This document shows, in pieces, positions 45,884 through 58,044 of a stretch of DNA of 64,000 nt. Below the pieces are notes generated by a model. It searched no databases, was not told where the DNA came from, and saw nothing but the letters and a program-made list of their open reading frames with translations. Positions within the stretch are counted from its first letter, which is position 1; every line of letters begins with the position of its first letter. The position numbers and the translations under genes are program-made. The stretch comes from Eumeta japonica (taxonomy: Eukaryota; Arthropoda; Insecta; Lepidoptera; Psychidae). Location: assembly GCA_005406025.1 (NCBI GenBank), contig BGZK01000071.1, positions 62,001 to 126,000 of the forward strand. The letters run 5' to 3'.

Positions 45884-46048
45884 TCACATTCTTTCATTGA
45901 GTGACTCGATTTTATATGTAGCGTTCGATAATTTTCCTACAATTCTATATGGCCCTTTATAATATCGCATTAATTGAAAAGTTTTACCTATCACCCTTCT
46001 AGGTACATATACCATTACCAAGTCTCCTACATGAAACTCTGAACATTT
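45884..46048 (-). pseudogene. Integrase C-terminal fragment of an LTR retrotransposon
   Basis: Fifty-four codons and a stop on the minus strand read FHVGDLVMVYVPRRVIGK, LMRYYKGPYRIVGKLSN and TYKIE. This is the GDLVxV...GPYxIxxKL signature of the DNA-binding tail of Ty3/Gypsy-type integrases. A stop codon lies just upstream, and the rest of pol is missing, so it is a dead remnant. It is present in copy 1 of the surrounding element but absent at the matching place in copy 2. Confidence 0.75.
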
Positions 46049-46829
46049 CTATTTCTGAAACTCAGTAGTGACGTGAAAATAATATTTCAATTAAGTGATT
46101 AGCGAAAAAATTTATAAAGTTATTGGCAAAAGAATAAAAGATATTTATTCTAATTCCAGTGGATTTCAACAGAAGTAAGTAATTAAACCTTTTTTCTTTT
46201 TTTCAACACGTGGGTGTGATTACTTTATTTATTTTTTTTAAGGTTATTTCAGGTTAACCTTAGTTTTTGATTGTAAATATCAGTGAGTTAAGCCATTAAT
46301 TACAAAAATATATAATAACGATAACAATAATAGTAATAATTCTATTATAATTAGTGAAATGCTATAATCTTAGTAGCAGAAAGGTGAAATAATTGTATTA
46401 TTTTTGTATCCATGTCTATGATAATAAAAGCCTTTTGCATAAACTTTATCTAATTTAGCTTTATTCAACCAATTTCTGTGAAGTTGTAAATAGTAAATCA
46501 TTTTTCGAAAAATGATGTCATAAAGACGTTTCACTTCTTACGTGTGTACACTAATACACACACACTTTTTTTTATCAATATTGGATAAACTGAATACTTA
46601 TGTAAAGAATTTTAAACAACAATTTATCAAAGTCCGTAATCGTGGTTAATTACTCTCGTGGAGTCCAACGTGATATATTTTTCGAATTGGCTTATTGCTG
46701 GTCACATACATACCAAAAATATCAAATCTTTCTAGCAATGTATTAATATAGGATTAATTATGTATAACATAACAGAAAATCATTCTGGAATCGCAAACAT
46801 GAGCACTATTTTCCGTCGCGGCCGATACC

Positions 46830-47010
46830 TATCCGGAGCCAAGACCGTTTGGTCGTATTACAGAAGTATTTTGGTCTTGTACGGTGTCTTGATTCTGGAC
46901 GGTGACGTGTTTGCCCGGGTGAATCTCAGTCGAATTATAGCTAAGACGTGGCGCGTGATGTTTTCCCGCCGCCGCCCGCCCACCGCGCCAGATCAAAGGC
47001 TTTGCAGACG
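46830..47010. other. GC-rich patch
   Basis: Ends with CCCGCCGCCGCCCGCCCACC. No coding identity; possible regulatory DNA. Confidence 0.2.
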
Positions 47011-47523
47011 CTAGGCGGCTCGGGGCATCATTTTGTGCTGTTATAAGGACACTTAGTTTTAGAGATAGACTGAGCGAGACTTGCTTGTAAATTCGAGGTG
47101 CTTATACCGTCCCGGTCGTTCAAGTCTACGTGATTTAAATAGAGAGCCTTTGACGTATAACAAAAATAAGCTTGACATTATTTTTAGCATCAAAATTAAG
47201 TTTGAGACTACCTATCTTCAGTGGTATCGCAGTTACAGCCCTTTACTGGATTTTTTTTATATCTCATTTTTTTTTGGTTATTATTATTATTACCTAATTT
47301 TGTACGTATTAGGGGTATTAGGATTCTTTAGACAAAACTAAACAAAGGAACTCTTCTAGTTATGGTCGTGTTTCTTTGTGCATCTGTCATCTCATACGTA
47401 TAACAGAACCTATTAGCATTGTCATTTTTCCACCGATTCTAATAAAATTATAAAGGCAGGTGTCGTATGCGAACCGTCATATAATTATTATCTGCCTAAA
47501 AAAATAAAGAGAAAAAAATGTAC

Positions 47524-47752
47524 AACCTTTATTACTTCCTAATAAAAAGAACTAAAAATTAAAAGTAATTTAATTATAATAAGTAATATACCATTTTATA
47601 GGTATATTATATCACATTTTTTTAAATAAAAGCGTGTTACACCTTATTTATTTCTTTCGTCGTCAAAATGTAACCTATAAAATGGTGTATTTCTTATCAG
47701 AATTAAATTATTTTTAACTTTTTAATTCTTTTTATTAACAAGTAATAAAAGC
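47524..47752. mobile_element. Foldback MITE of about 230 bp
   Basis: Arms of about 80 bp (47,524-47,603 and 47,673-47,752), imperfect, best at ACCATTTTATAGGT (47,590-47,603) and its complement (47,673-47,686). No coding capacity; AT-rich. Confidence 0.65.
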
Positions 47753-48049
47753 TGCTTTAAAAAATATCTAGTTATTTTTATTTTTAAGTTTTTGATCCGG
47801 AATTTTTTAATCATGTTGTTCCCATGAATATAGGAAATAAACCATTCATTCCCCCAGAGATCCATTGTAGAGGTATAAGGGCTTCAATACAACAGGGTTC
47901 GCCCTGGTACTCTGAAGTGTAAAGTTTGCGATACAACATGTTTATGCATCCTTTAATTATTCAGCCCTTGGCAGTGCTCACCTTGGCATCTAACAAACAA
48001 ACAAAATAATTTACACTCATAACACCTGAAACGAACTTATTTTCCCAAA

Positions 48050-48660
48050 TCTGATGGAGTTGCGTATGGATATTATCTAAAACCAAAGTACTCATCAAGA
48101 CTAATCAAATGCGCCCAAACTCGATGCGGATATGTCGTTTTATTACGGAGATCCTGTGGTCAGCTTCCATCTTCATCATCAAACCCTGGTTACTATGTAG
48201 GACCAAAGTATTCGTCAAGACGAATCATACGAGCCCAAACTCGAATATGTCGTTTAATTACAGAATCATACACCTTCCAGAGATACCATTAACGTCTGAA
48301 GACGAATCATACGTGCCCAAACTCGAGGAAGTTATGTTGTTTTCATTACAGAATTCTTATGGCCACCTTTCAGCTCCATTATTAGATGAAGATGAATGAC
48401 ATGAAGGTGTGTCATCATAATATTGCATTATATCCGAAATACATATGTACGAAAAATTTTAGCGCAATCGGAAACCGGGAAGTTGTACAAATTTAACGTG
48501 CAAGATTTGATTACAGACAGACAAGTGACCGTAGATAAAAGCTTGTAAAAATAGGCTAAACTTTCCGTACATAAGCAATCTAGTCATCGGACCACACAGG
48601 CAGGCATATAGATTTCGGTGCAATAGGTATCTACTTTTTAAACATATATTTGTATCCATA
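48050..48660 (+). repeat. Degenerate ~110-bp tandem and following common repeat
   Basis: The phrase ACGAATCATACGAGCCCAAA followed by CTCGAATATGTCG occurs three times in variant form (about 48,090, 48,218, 48,300). It is followed by CATAATATTGCATTATATCC and CGCAATCGGAAACCGGGAAG, a combination I associate with a common lepidopteran repeat. A shorter related piece may be at 23,265-23,340. Confidence 0.6.
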
Positions 48661-49770
48661 TTATTTTACATTAATTTTATTAACTTCCGGCTATCAAAGT
48701 TGAAAATTTTCGCAAAATTTGAGGTTACTGTTTTCAATCTGATTATCGAAAAAAGAGGTTTCATCAAATCTTGATGTTTTAGGGTTCTAGGAATAAATTT
48801 TGCCCATTTTTCGATTGTTACTTCTTGTATTTGTGTGTGTCTAAACATTTCATAACATTGACCGTTCAAAACGTGGGTTTCGGTCAAGAAGGGTCTACTC
48901 AACTTAAAACTTAAATCGATTTCGCCCAGGAGATTTTGAAGAATCTCCAAAATAAAGTTTTCAGAAAAATGTTTTTTGAAATAACTGTAAGACTATTTTA
49001 CCGATCGAAACCAAAATCTAATCAGCTCTTCTTTTCTCAAGCCGTTGCATCGGCTGCCATAAATGGTATACAAATCGGGGATCTGTTCAAAAGATATCAT
49101 TGACGAAAAATGTTTCAAAAAGAGTTTTTTTTAGAATATTTTTTAAACTGCTCTACCGGTAAATTCCAAATTCTAACTATTATTTTGTTTGAGAAGCGAC
49201 GTCGATCGTTGGAAACTGCATCTTAATCCGTGGATTCGTTTGAGAGATATCGTTAACGAAAGATTCGGAAATAAAGGTTTTTTTTTCAAAATAATGTCTA
49301 AAGTTATTGACTGATTGTTTGGAACTCGATCATCCTTTTCTGCTTAGAACACTACGTTAAATGCCGTAAAGAAGATCAAAATCGAATAACGTATTCGAAA
49401 GATGTCATAATTGAAAAATGAAAGATTTTGTTTTAAATAAATCTACATATTTGTACTCGAAGAGCTGAAAAGGTATTAAGATTATATTTTTGAGCGAGGA
49501 GAGCCTTAAGAAGAATTAAAACTATCTAAATAATTTACTGCTCCTTTATTTTAAAAACATTTTGAGCTCTAAAGTATTGAGAAGTTTCAGGGATGCCTTG
49601 CAAGGTCAACTGTCTTTTAATTTTTTGACCTCGTAGTACTCAAAAGCTCATAGACAATATTTATTACTCAATGTGCTCAAAAGCACATCGATAAATATCA
49701 TAGCGTGAAATTTTAAAGATGGCCTGCAGGTTCAACCGTTTAAATTTTTGTGTTTAATTTATTAGCAATG
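48660..49770 (+). repeat. Interspersed ~1-kb repeat, copy 2
   Basis: ACTTCCGGCTATCAAAGTTG and CAAATCTTGATGTTTTAGGG at the start match copy 1 at 1,180. Units containing GAGATATCGTTAACGAAAGA and CGATCATCCTTTTCTGCTTA recur inside at roughly 150-bp spacing. No coding. Confidence 0.65.
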
Positions 49771-50629
49771 AACCGATACCCGTTTGAATAAGACAGTGCA
49801 TTTGCGTATTGCATGTCATTTAGTTCTTGTATATGGAATCTTCATTCTAACTTAACTAGTGTTTTTGATACATCTATTTATTTATATCTTACTATATGTC
49901 GCTCGTGGCTCCTCCGCGTGAACTTTGCTTTTTTGCGTTTGTTGCGTTGATGTGGATTTCTTTTTAATCATCTATGTTTTAAAATCACCACTTGCAGCAA
50001 AGTTTTATATATTCTCGGTTTTGTATGTAAACTATCTGTCTCTCTGGGGTCTAATATCTATCTAATACATACATAGCCTATACTCTCGTACCACGCGGGG
50101 ACAAAAGCACTTGGCCACTCCCTCAGATTCGCACCTTGATAATTTATTTTACGTATAGCAGGGCGATGCTAATATCAAGCCGCCGCCGTCTGCTTGACCA
50201 GAGTAGCTCTTTGGCGAGCTATTCTGGACACTGTTTTCCGCTGTTTCAGCATGGACTCACCCAGAGACAGAAGACTAAAACTTGTAACGATTTTAAAGTT
50301 ATTCTTTTGTTTACGTTTAATATGTTGAATGCGAAAAAAAGGCGATTAATATATTACTAACTAGAATTCCTAATTTTGTACGAATTCAGACGGTTGTCTC
50401 TTAACGGTTTCTTTTTAACTCGAAGGGTTTTACGCTTATCTTTCACGACGTCCATGAAACATGCATTGAAAGCGTTATCGAAAAACGAAATATGGAATTT
50501 TGTTCCACGTTTCCAACGTGAATGTTCCCACTTATACACCACGAAATTATTTCAATGCCGTTCAATCCGGAGAACTTAACCAAGTACATTATTCACATCG
50601 AGATGGTTTCAAGTTTTGACAAACCGAAC

Positions 50630-51100
50630 AGCCTTTCGCCCCCGCGGGCCCGGCGCGGCCGCCGACTAATCTATAACTCGGCCATTATTACATTTCGGAT
50701 CGAGATGTCGGCCATTTACCACGACGTCATCCGGCGCGGCGCTCCCGCGGGGCGGCCGCCCGCCGACGGACTCCGAACTCCGTCCGGGGCGAGCGGCTCG
50801 TTACGGCGCGGCCCGGCCTCGCCGGCGACGGCCGTCGATAATCGAGGAGGAGTCGCGGATCCTTCGCAGTGAATTTCCCGCCCCGGCGATTATTCCGATC
50901 CATAGACCGGGCGCGTTCCGCTCCCGCGCGACCGGCGAGCGGAAACGACGCCGGATATGGCCTCCTAAAGCGGTTATCGTGCAATACGAAATCGTTTGTG
51001 CATTAATGAATCCGGCGCGGTGCAGTGAACGCGCGTCAAGTGTGTGCACCGCACATCGCTTTGGGATGTTTCTCGACTAAAGCGACCCGATCCGTTGATT
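50630..51100. promoter_or_regulatory. Strong GC-rich island, candidate promoter or enhancer
   Basis: The most CpG-dense stretch in the right half (GGGCCCGGCGCGGCCGCCGA, CCGGCGACGGCCGTCGAT) with AT-rich recognition-like phrases (TCTATAACTCGGCCATTATT). Long open frames exist on both strands but none resembles a known protein. It may be a Rim promoter with untranslated exon, or a conserved enhancer. Confidence 0.3.
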
Positions 51101-51467
51101 GCGAAAATGTCGATTGCCGGTATTGAATATTCTCGATGAACGTATGCGATTTTGAAATATGTCATTACCTCGTAAAAATCAAAAACGTGTCTTCTCGCCT
51201 AATTAACTTCGAACGATTTACTTTACGTAAGTCATGGCGGCCGTGGCCTTCTTTCGTGCGTAGTGGGGTCACTTCCGATCGAATCACGAGATAGTGTCGT
51301 TTGCTTTTATATATGAAGGCTGTAGAAAAAAGTCAGAATGAAATAATGTATATGTATAGAAGATAGAAAAAAAAGCTTCTGAGTAAATTAATTTCCCATA
51401 GATACTGAAAGAAACGTAAACGTAATATATATATATTTGTTTGTATATATGAAATCCATAAACTCAC

Positions 51468-51645
51468 AAACTATTTGACCGATCATTATGAATATTGGTA
51501 TGTACATGTATTTTTTCAAAGAGGTTTTTTATGCTATCCCTATTGCCGCAACTCGCCAACAGGTGGCGCTGCGATGTATCGAATTCCGTATCGCTCAACC
51601 GATACATGTACATACCAATATTCATAATGATCCGTCAAATAGTTT
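51468..51645. mobile_element. Near-perfect foldback element, 178 bp
   Basis: Arms 51,468-51,511 and 51,602-51,645 are 44 bp and differ at one position; the centre is 90 nt. ATTATGAATATTGGTATGTA resembles the ATTTTGATGAAATTTGGTAT phrase of many lepidopteran repeats. Confidence 0.8.
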
Positions 51646-51699
51646 CTGGGTTTATCGATGTCACATATACAAACATCCTTTTATATAATCTTTACTTCC

Positions 51700-52046
51700 G
51701 GCTTCGTCTAAGTCGGAATTGTGACTGGGACCGAAATTGGGATTGAAAGCGGGGTGGGGCGGAGAATTGCGGAGAATAGGATCTGATCGGAACTGAATCC
51801 CAAGCTGGACAGGGACCGAAACGTAAAACAGAACTGGGGTTGAAAACGGATTTGGGGTCGGGATTACAATCAAATGTGTGACCGGCTGCGGAATCAAAAG
51901 CTATACGGGTATTCAGTTAGTAATAAATCGACACAAAAGATGAAGGAATTAATCATATGTCCATGCTGGCGCAGCTACGAGCATTAGTTATATGGGCAAA
52001 AACAAACCAAAAAAGGCAGAACAATGTCTGCCGGGCCAGCTAGTTA
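51700..52046 (-). repeat. Minisatellite-core repeat family, copy 6
   Basis: GGGACCGAAATTGGGATTGA and similar units, then GAATCAAAAGCTATACGGGT and the end TGCCGGGCCAGCTAGTTA. Closest relative: copy 5. Confidence 0.65.
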
Positions 52047-53334
52047 CATACAAAAATGATGAATTAAAAATATAAAAATATTTGGCATTTATGTTATATC
52101 ATATTTTTTTAGAAAACAGTATGCTATTGTGTTTTCTTCTTTCAAAATACTGAATTTATACCGTATAAAAATTATTTTTTTAATATTGACTTTACCTATC
52201 GATGAATGTCACTTCACTTCAGACTATAATTTTAGAAGTTGAAAATGAAAAATTCTTTATAATATTAAACGATCATTGCGTCTACAAGCGGGATCGTAAA
52301 TAAAGTATATTAGATAAAATAACGACTACGAAAAAGTACTTCTTATTGAGCCCTTGTATATAAAATGATACTATACAAAAATTTCATTAAAACTTTTTAA
52401 GTGAACTTTATGTTATGTGCGAATACCTACTAACGTCATTCATACAAATAAATTATAATTTTTCATTATGTTTCGCCCAACTTCGGACCTAGATGGTATG
52501 AAACTTTCGATTTACATCACGATATCAGTTCTGGTTTTTCTTTCCGATTTTCTGTAGTGATGCGACAAAAGCTGACATAGAAATCGTTATGTATCAGAGG
52601 AGATAACGAAACGATTCAAAAGCAATTTTTCCATGTGTGTGAACACTCGGATGATGCTCACAGCGGTATGGTAACATTCATACAGAGTTGAGACAAACCG
52701 ACATATTGCACCATATTAATGCGGCATTAAATTATAGTTCAAAACTGACGTTAATATAACTTCATATGTATCTGAACTTAGAAAGACATAGGACAAGTTC
52801 GAATAGAACTCCCATCCTGATGGTTCCGTAAAAAGTTACGTGCGTAGATCTTTCACACGTCTAGTGCCTCAACGGTTTTGTTTTGGATTTGCTTTTTTCC
52901 TTTTTTTATTTTTTTTGTAATGATCCTGATTTTCGGTAATTTTAAATTTTTACAGTCGAATATTAGAAAAAAAATATTCTATCCGATCTAAGCCTACATT
53001 AAGGTTCATAGTCCAATTCGAAATGTCATTTAGTAATTGTAGAAAAAAAAACAATTAAACAATACAGGTCCAAATTAACGATTTTAAAAATTTTCTCATT
53101 TTTTTGTACTGAGATGTCCTGCCAAATTTCGTAATTCTAGGTAAATATGAAGTAATCTGTAGGTTTCGATTTATTTGAGAGTGTTAAAATATGTGACGAA
53201 AATGGCCATATTTTTGGTTGTGTTGACTTAGAAAGTTCATTTTTTTCAGCTTCAAGGAACTGTAAAATTAAGTATTTTATATTAATTTAAAATTGAGACC
53301 TGCACGAATTTTTGAAAAATTCTTGAAAAAGTCT

Positions 53335-53402
53335 TGACAGACAGACAGACATACATGCATAGTTAGACGGATGGACGGATAGACAGACAGACGAACGGAT
53401 AA
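53335..53402 (+). repeat. GACA-type degenerate microsatellite
   Basis: GACAGACAGACAGACATACA and ATGGACGGATAGACAGACAG. Confidence 0.8.
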
Positions 53403-54123
53403 ACAACGTAATGATCATATAAGGGTTTCTTATCTCCTTTTGAGGAATAGAATCCTAAAATGTTATATTTTGCTATGTAATTAATGCGGTTTTTATTTTG
53501 ATAATCATGTAATTATCAGTTTTGACGATTATTTGGATATTACCTTTGGGTTTCTTCCAACATGTATCAAACATTACCTTTTTACACTTATAATAATCTT
53601 GGAGAAAAAATGTGTCAGACGAATAAACATACGTGGCACTACAATCGTCTTTTTGTGACACATTATTTATAGAGACGTTGAAGTTTGATCCTTATTACTG
53701 AACCATTATTTTGAACTTAACTAAAATCCCTTACAATATCAGTTTTATTAATTTAGTAAATTAATTAGGTTACATTGAAGCAAACAATAAATTATGATTC
53801 TGTTACGGATAGCCGCGCTCTTAATATTAAATTGGGTAATGTGTAAATAAATGTATTATTTTGATTAAAAAAAATGGATTTAGGTTAAGAATTCTTTTTT
53901 GTTTTATTGTATTTTATTTGTGTTAATTAAATCACTTGAATAGTTATCTCTTTATTACCCGGGTAGGGATTAGTTATTAGGAATCATTCATTGTATAATA
54001 TTTATCTATTTTGCCTGTTTGTATATACTTATTGTGTTTTTTAGTAGAATATTTCATATCTTAGTTGTTTTTATTGTGTTTTGTCGTATTTAATCATGAA
54101 TACGTAATGATTGTTATGTGCAT

Positions 54124-54640
54124 ATGAGTTGCATATAAACTTGTGCTTTGCCGGGGGAACCAACAAGAGGCCAGGTATCGCGGCGGTTTACACGATACGA
54201 CCGCGAATCGGTGTACCGAGTGCATGTGGCGCTCATACGGCAACTGAGTGATCGTCGTAGATTTTCCGGACCGTCGAGGTTCTCCATCGCCGAGTTTCTT
54301 CGGTCCGGACGGAGCGGCGACCCACCACTTCACCATCACTCCTAGGGACGGCCGTGACGGTCGAGGATGATGTCGGTGTACCCACTGACAACTCCTCTTG
54401 ATCTCCGGCTGGCTCGGGAGTCTTTCAAGTTTGGACCCCCGAAACGGGGCCATCACCATTGGACCGTCGGGGTCGTATCCCCGATGAGAAGATGCCCGGA
54501 CATGAGACAACATAAGTCCTCTGTCCCGCACCTACACCCGCAAGAAAAGGTGTGTGGGAGATCCGCGAACGAAACGCTCATACGTGAAGTATGCGAAGTG
54601 CACGACTATGCCCCTCGATTGTAATATATGCAGCTCATAT
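54124..54640 (+). mobile_element. Core-less relative of the intronic LINE
   Basis: 54,124-54,260 matches (in reverse complement) the 5' end of the LINE at 20,960-21,140 (ATGAGTTGCATA, TGTGC, GGGGGAACC, AGAGGCC). 54,460-54,640 matches 17,830-18,010 (GTCGGGGTCG, CCCCGA, GCATAT). Order and orientation agree, but about 2.9 kb with endonuclease and RT is absent. The shared 3' segment can be read as a Cys/His motif (MCEKCKVHGHTPS in the LINE copy) on one strand. A non-autonomous deletion derivative is the simplest view. Confidence 0.6.
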
Positions 54641-55140
54641 GTGCAGGCCGATGTGCCATCTATAAATTGTAGGGAAATTGGTCCGTCGCAAATGTACTCC
54701 GGCTGATACTTGTGAAGCTCGTGTTGTAATAAACTAGTCTGAAAAATCGAAACGCTGTCCATAATTTTGTCCACACATCGCAAGAATCCGTACTCCAAGG
54801 CGACTGTGAAGGAAATCCAAAGTGCGGGTTTACGCGGCGGTACTGAAATTACAGATTCCATAATAGATCATTCTGGTTCTAAATAGACCCGCCCACAGAG
54901 ATCTACGTAAATGGGAACGGGATGGGTAATAACGCCGAGACGAAGAGGCAGGCGGCCGGCCCACACGGCGAACTCTATCGCGAGGGTGGGGCCCTCTCGC
55001 GGCTAACTCCGATACCGCACTTGATTGCGTTGCGTAGGTGTCGAGGTACGCCGGATTGACGTCCGACATAATCTGTTCGGGGTCTTGGAAATATTTTAAT
55101 AAAGTTCCTAGGCTTGTTGGGCGTCTTAGGAGCACTTAGC
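54641..55140. other. Continuation of the 54.1-kb element, coding status unclear
   Basis: GC-richer than its surroundings. Two overlapping minus-strand frames of about 100 codons (54,532-54,861, 54,830-55,135) contain GFLRCVDKIMDSVSIFQTS and IMSDVNPAYLDTYATQSS. I recognise no family. It may be unique sequence of the retroelement. Confidence 0.3.
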
Positions 55141-56654
55141 TATGATGATAGTCTATGGTAGGAGCGATTTATGAAATGCCGATGTGCGGGAAGAAGGGTC
55201 AACAAATAAATTATTATCACAATAAAGTCCGTATATATATGGCTACACTATATCCAGTCAACGATCCCGGATTAATTATTGTTCACTTTTTTTGCTAGGT
55301 AATATATATATTAGGTTTCCGACATGACGTTATAGAACAGGTGTTTTGGTATTTCAAGCTGATCATTGTAAATCTACTTTCGATCAATAATCTTAAAAGA
55401 ATTTTAGAATCTAAACAGCAGAAACATAATTTGTAATACACTAAAACGGAATTCGTGACAGAATAAATTCGTGCACGAGTCTCGAGTACACCACAATTGA
55501 CAATTCGTGCAGATATGACAGTATGGTGTCATATTTGGACGAATAAATTCTGTCGGTCCCCAGTAACCGGGTCAACGTGTGGAAGAATCGTTGTAAACAT
55601 GTCACTAACATTTCACGATGCACGCCGGGAGAGACTTTTGAAACACACTTTAAAAGTTGTTTTTTACCAACCGTGTTTTGCCTGCTGGGAATGAAGCTGC
55701 GAACTCTAGCCCGGCGGAAGACTTTTGCGCCCTCTATATTAAATAGGTCGTTGTGACGTGCATTGTATATTTATTTTTATAGCTTACTATATTATATTCT
55801 CCATTTTCCATATAAATAAAAGAAATCAACATTTCATTTCAAAATACATACTTTAGTTATGCTTTTAAGGATTGATGGCAACTAAAGAGATTTATGTATT
55901 ATACCGTACATATTATATATCGATGATCTATTGTATTGTCTTCAGTAAACAGTATAAATAGCGACGTGTCTACCTGTCTCTTTGTATGCGTTATTCTTAG
56001 AAACTGCTATAGGAATTGTTATTCGATTTGTGTCAATAGATATATTGGTTTACGAGAAAGACTCGGGTACGTAATTTATGGATATTATGTTTGTATTGGT
56101 CGTATTATAATAATAGTTGTTAATTGAAACGGAAAAATCGTTCTTTTTGAGAGCTTTCACAATGTGCTCTACGCACATTTCTCATAAAAAAAATCAGCTA
56201 CACTATATGTCTATCTATTAAGACCTACTCGGAAAAAAGTAACATACCTTTAAGAACACACAAGAAACAAGTATAGTTAAAGTGAATCGTTCCGGTAAAA
56301 AAAAGTATGATTAAAATAAAATTAAATGCATTTCTCATTTTATAAGCTTTCTTTAGATGAAAACAGTCTCTAGCGTACCCTTAAACTTTTTACCAGTAAT
56401 TTAGTTGTTATATTTGTGTTTTACATAGGGAAAAAAAATGAGACGGTGCGTTCGTTTCTCAGACGGTATCTATACTGGAATTCTAAGCCCAATACTGATG
56501 ATAGCCGAGCGTCCCTCAAACTAATATCAGTCAGAGAGTGGCTTGAATTGGCATAGACATGGTGTTTTTGGACCACTGTTGACGTATTCCTGGATTTTTG
56601 GATTACATTTTTACATTATATTATATCCTGTTAATGGTTAAATATTATTAATTG

Positions 56655-56945
56655 AAAAGGAAACTTTGGCATCCCAAAGGAATTGGAATAGAAATCTGAA
56701 CCGGAATTTAAAATAAGAGAGGGACCGGAATCGGAATTAAGTGCAGACGCGGGCTTGAAATTAGCAGCGAGATTGGAATCGAGGGTGAGATCGGCATCGA
56801 AATTGAAAATGACATCGGGATCGAAGTCAAGAGTGAGAGCATAAGTATGGAGTTGGCAAATAGAATAGGGGGTCTGATTGACAGCAAGATTCGGAACTAA
56901 TAAAGGAATAATTTTATGTCTAAAATATTATATTAGAGATAGTTT
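56655..56945 (-). repeat. Minisatellite-core repeat family, copy 7
   Basis: GGACCGGAATCGGAATTAAG, GATTGGAATCGAGGGTGAGA and similar units; the two ends of the family are not clear here. Confidence 0.5.
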
Positions 56946-57199
56946 AGTGACACATCGTTTGTTAGATCTTCAAATGCAACAGAATTTGATAGTTTTGGTA
57001 AATGTTAAAGAAAATGTTTAATATAAAACTTAAAATTTTCATTTACATTTATACTTCAATACTACTTTACAATTCAATCTAATAAAGTAAAAAACGAGCA
57101 GAAGAATGAATACGAAGGAATGTATGAAAACTTTCTAATAATCATGAATAAATAAGAATTATTTTTGTAAGGTGTTAAATAATAAATATGTTTTATTAA

Positions 57200-57219
57200 A
57201 TATATATATATATATATCA
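57200..57219. repeat. TA microsatellite
   Basis: Run of alternating TA. Confidence 0.85.
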
Positions 57220-58044
57220 TACGATATTGTGTTTAATTCTTCAAAGACAAATTAATTAACTCGATCTACGGGAAAATTTGGTGAGTCTACACTTCACACA
57301 TTTTAGTAGAAAATATGTTTTAGGTAGTGCTGACGATAATGGAGAAGTTTGGGAACTTACTTATTCTAAGGGAGAACACATATACCTATTGTGTATTATC
57401 CGTTTAAGTTGGCGCCGAGACTGGCAAATTCCTAATGGACCCACACAATTTAATTTAATGAGTATGTTCAATATAATAATTCACCCACGCACGATAGTTT
57501 AAAAGGAGTTAGTTGAGCTTCAAGATTTTACGACTAGTCCTGTTAAAGTATTTTCCTATGTACACTTAAAGAGTTTACATAAAAAAACGATACTTTGCAT
57601 TTTTCTTGGTTTACATGAAATCCTTCGATTTGTACTATTAACATTGTTACTTTTCGACGTAGCAACAGCTGACAACTCAACCTTTCACTTTTGGAAAGTA
57701 ATGAGCGACATGATTTTTCTCTCAAATTTAAACAATCACTACCAAAAATGAACAATAGGTTAAATCTAAAAATGATAGTACCAGGCCAAGGAAAATATTT
57801 ATACGAAAATATTTAGGCGAAAAACAGTTATAACATGAATATAGTGGTTGAGTTTTATAAAAATTACATATGGACATTTAACATTTATAACGTTTTCGCG
57901 GCATGATTTTATAAGATTTCTTACGTTCACTAAAATTAAAACAAAAATTCTAAGAGTTCGAATGGCATTCAAAAAGTCCGCTTCACCGCTGGTTCGAGGA
58001 GTTTAAGCGCGGTCGAATTAATTGAGGAAAGAGAAAAAAAATGT

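Larger units (their letters stand above)
45586..46565 (-). mobile_element. Element with inverted ends carrying an integrase fragment, copy 1
   Basis: A 17-bp inverted repeat with one mismatch (GAAGTGAAACTTCTTTA at 45,586-45,602; complement at 46,521-46,537) bounds about 950 bp; similarity to copy 2 continues some 25 bp past the right arm (TTACGTGTGTA). Inside are a 20-bp tandem (45,643-45,719), an LTR-retrotransposon integrase fragment (45,884-46,048), and a region shared with 58,069-58,913. Could be a partial LTR element with inverted-repeat-like ends, or a composite non-autonomous element. Confidence 0.6.

Noticed and set aside
50727..51049. Overlapping minus-strand frames in the GC island
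   Set aside because: Several frames open at once, Arg/Ala/Pro-rich, no known motif.
57278..57502. Possible WD40-like fragment (YVLGSADDNGEVWEL)
   Set aside because: Only one short blade-like phrase, no further repeats or exon signals; not enough support.
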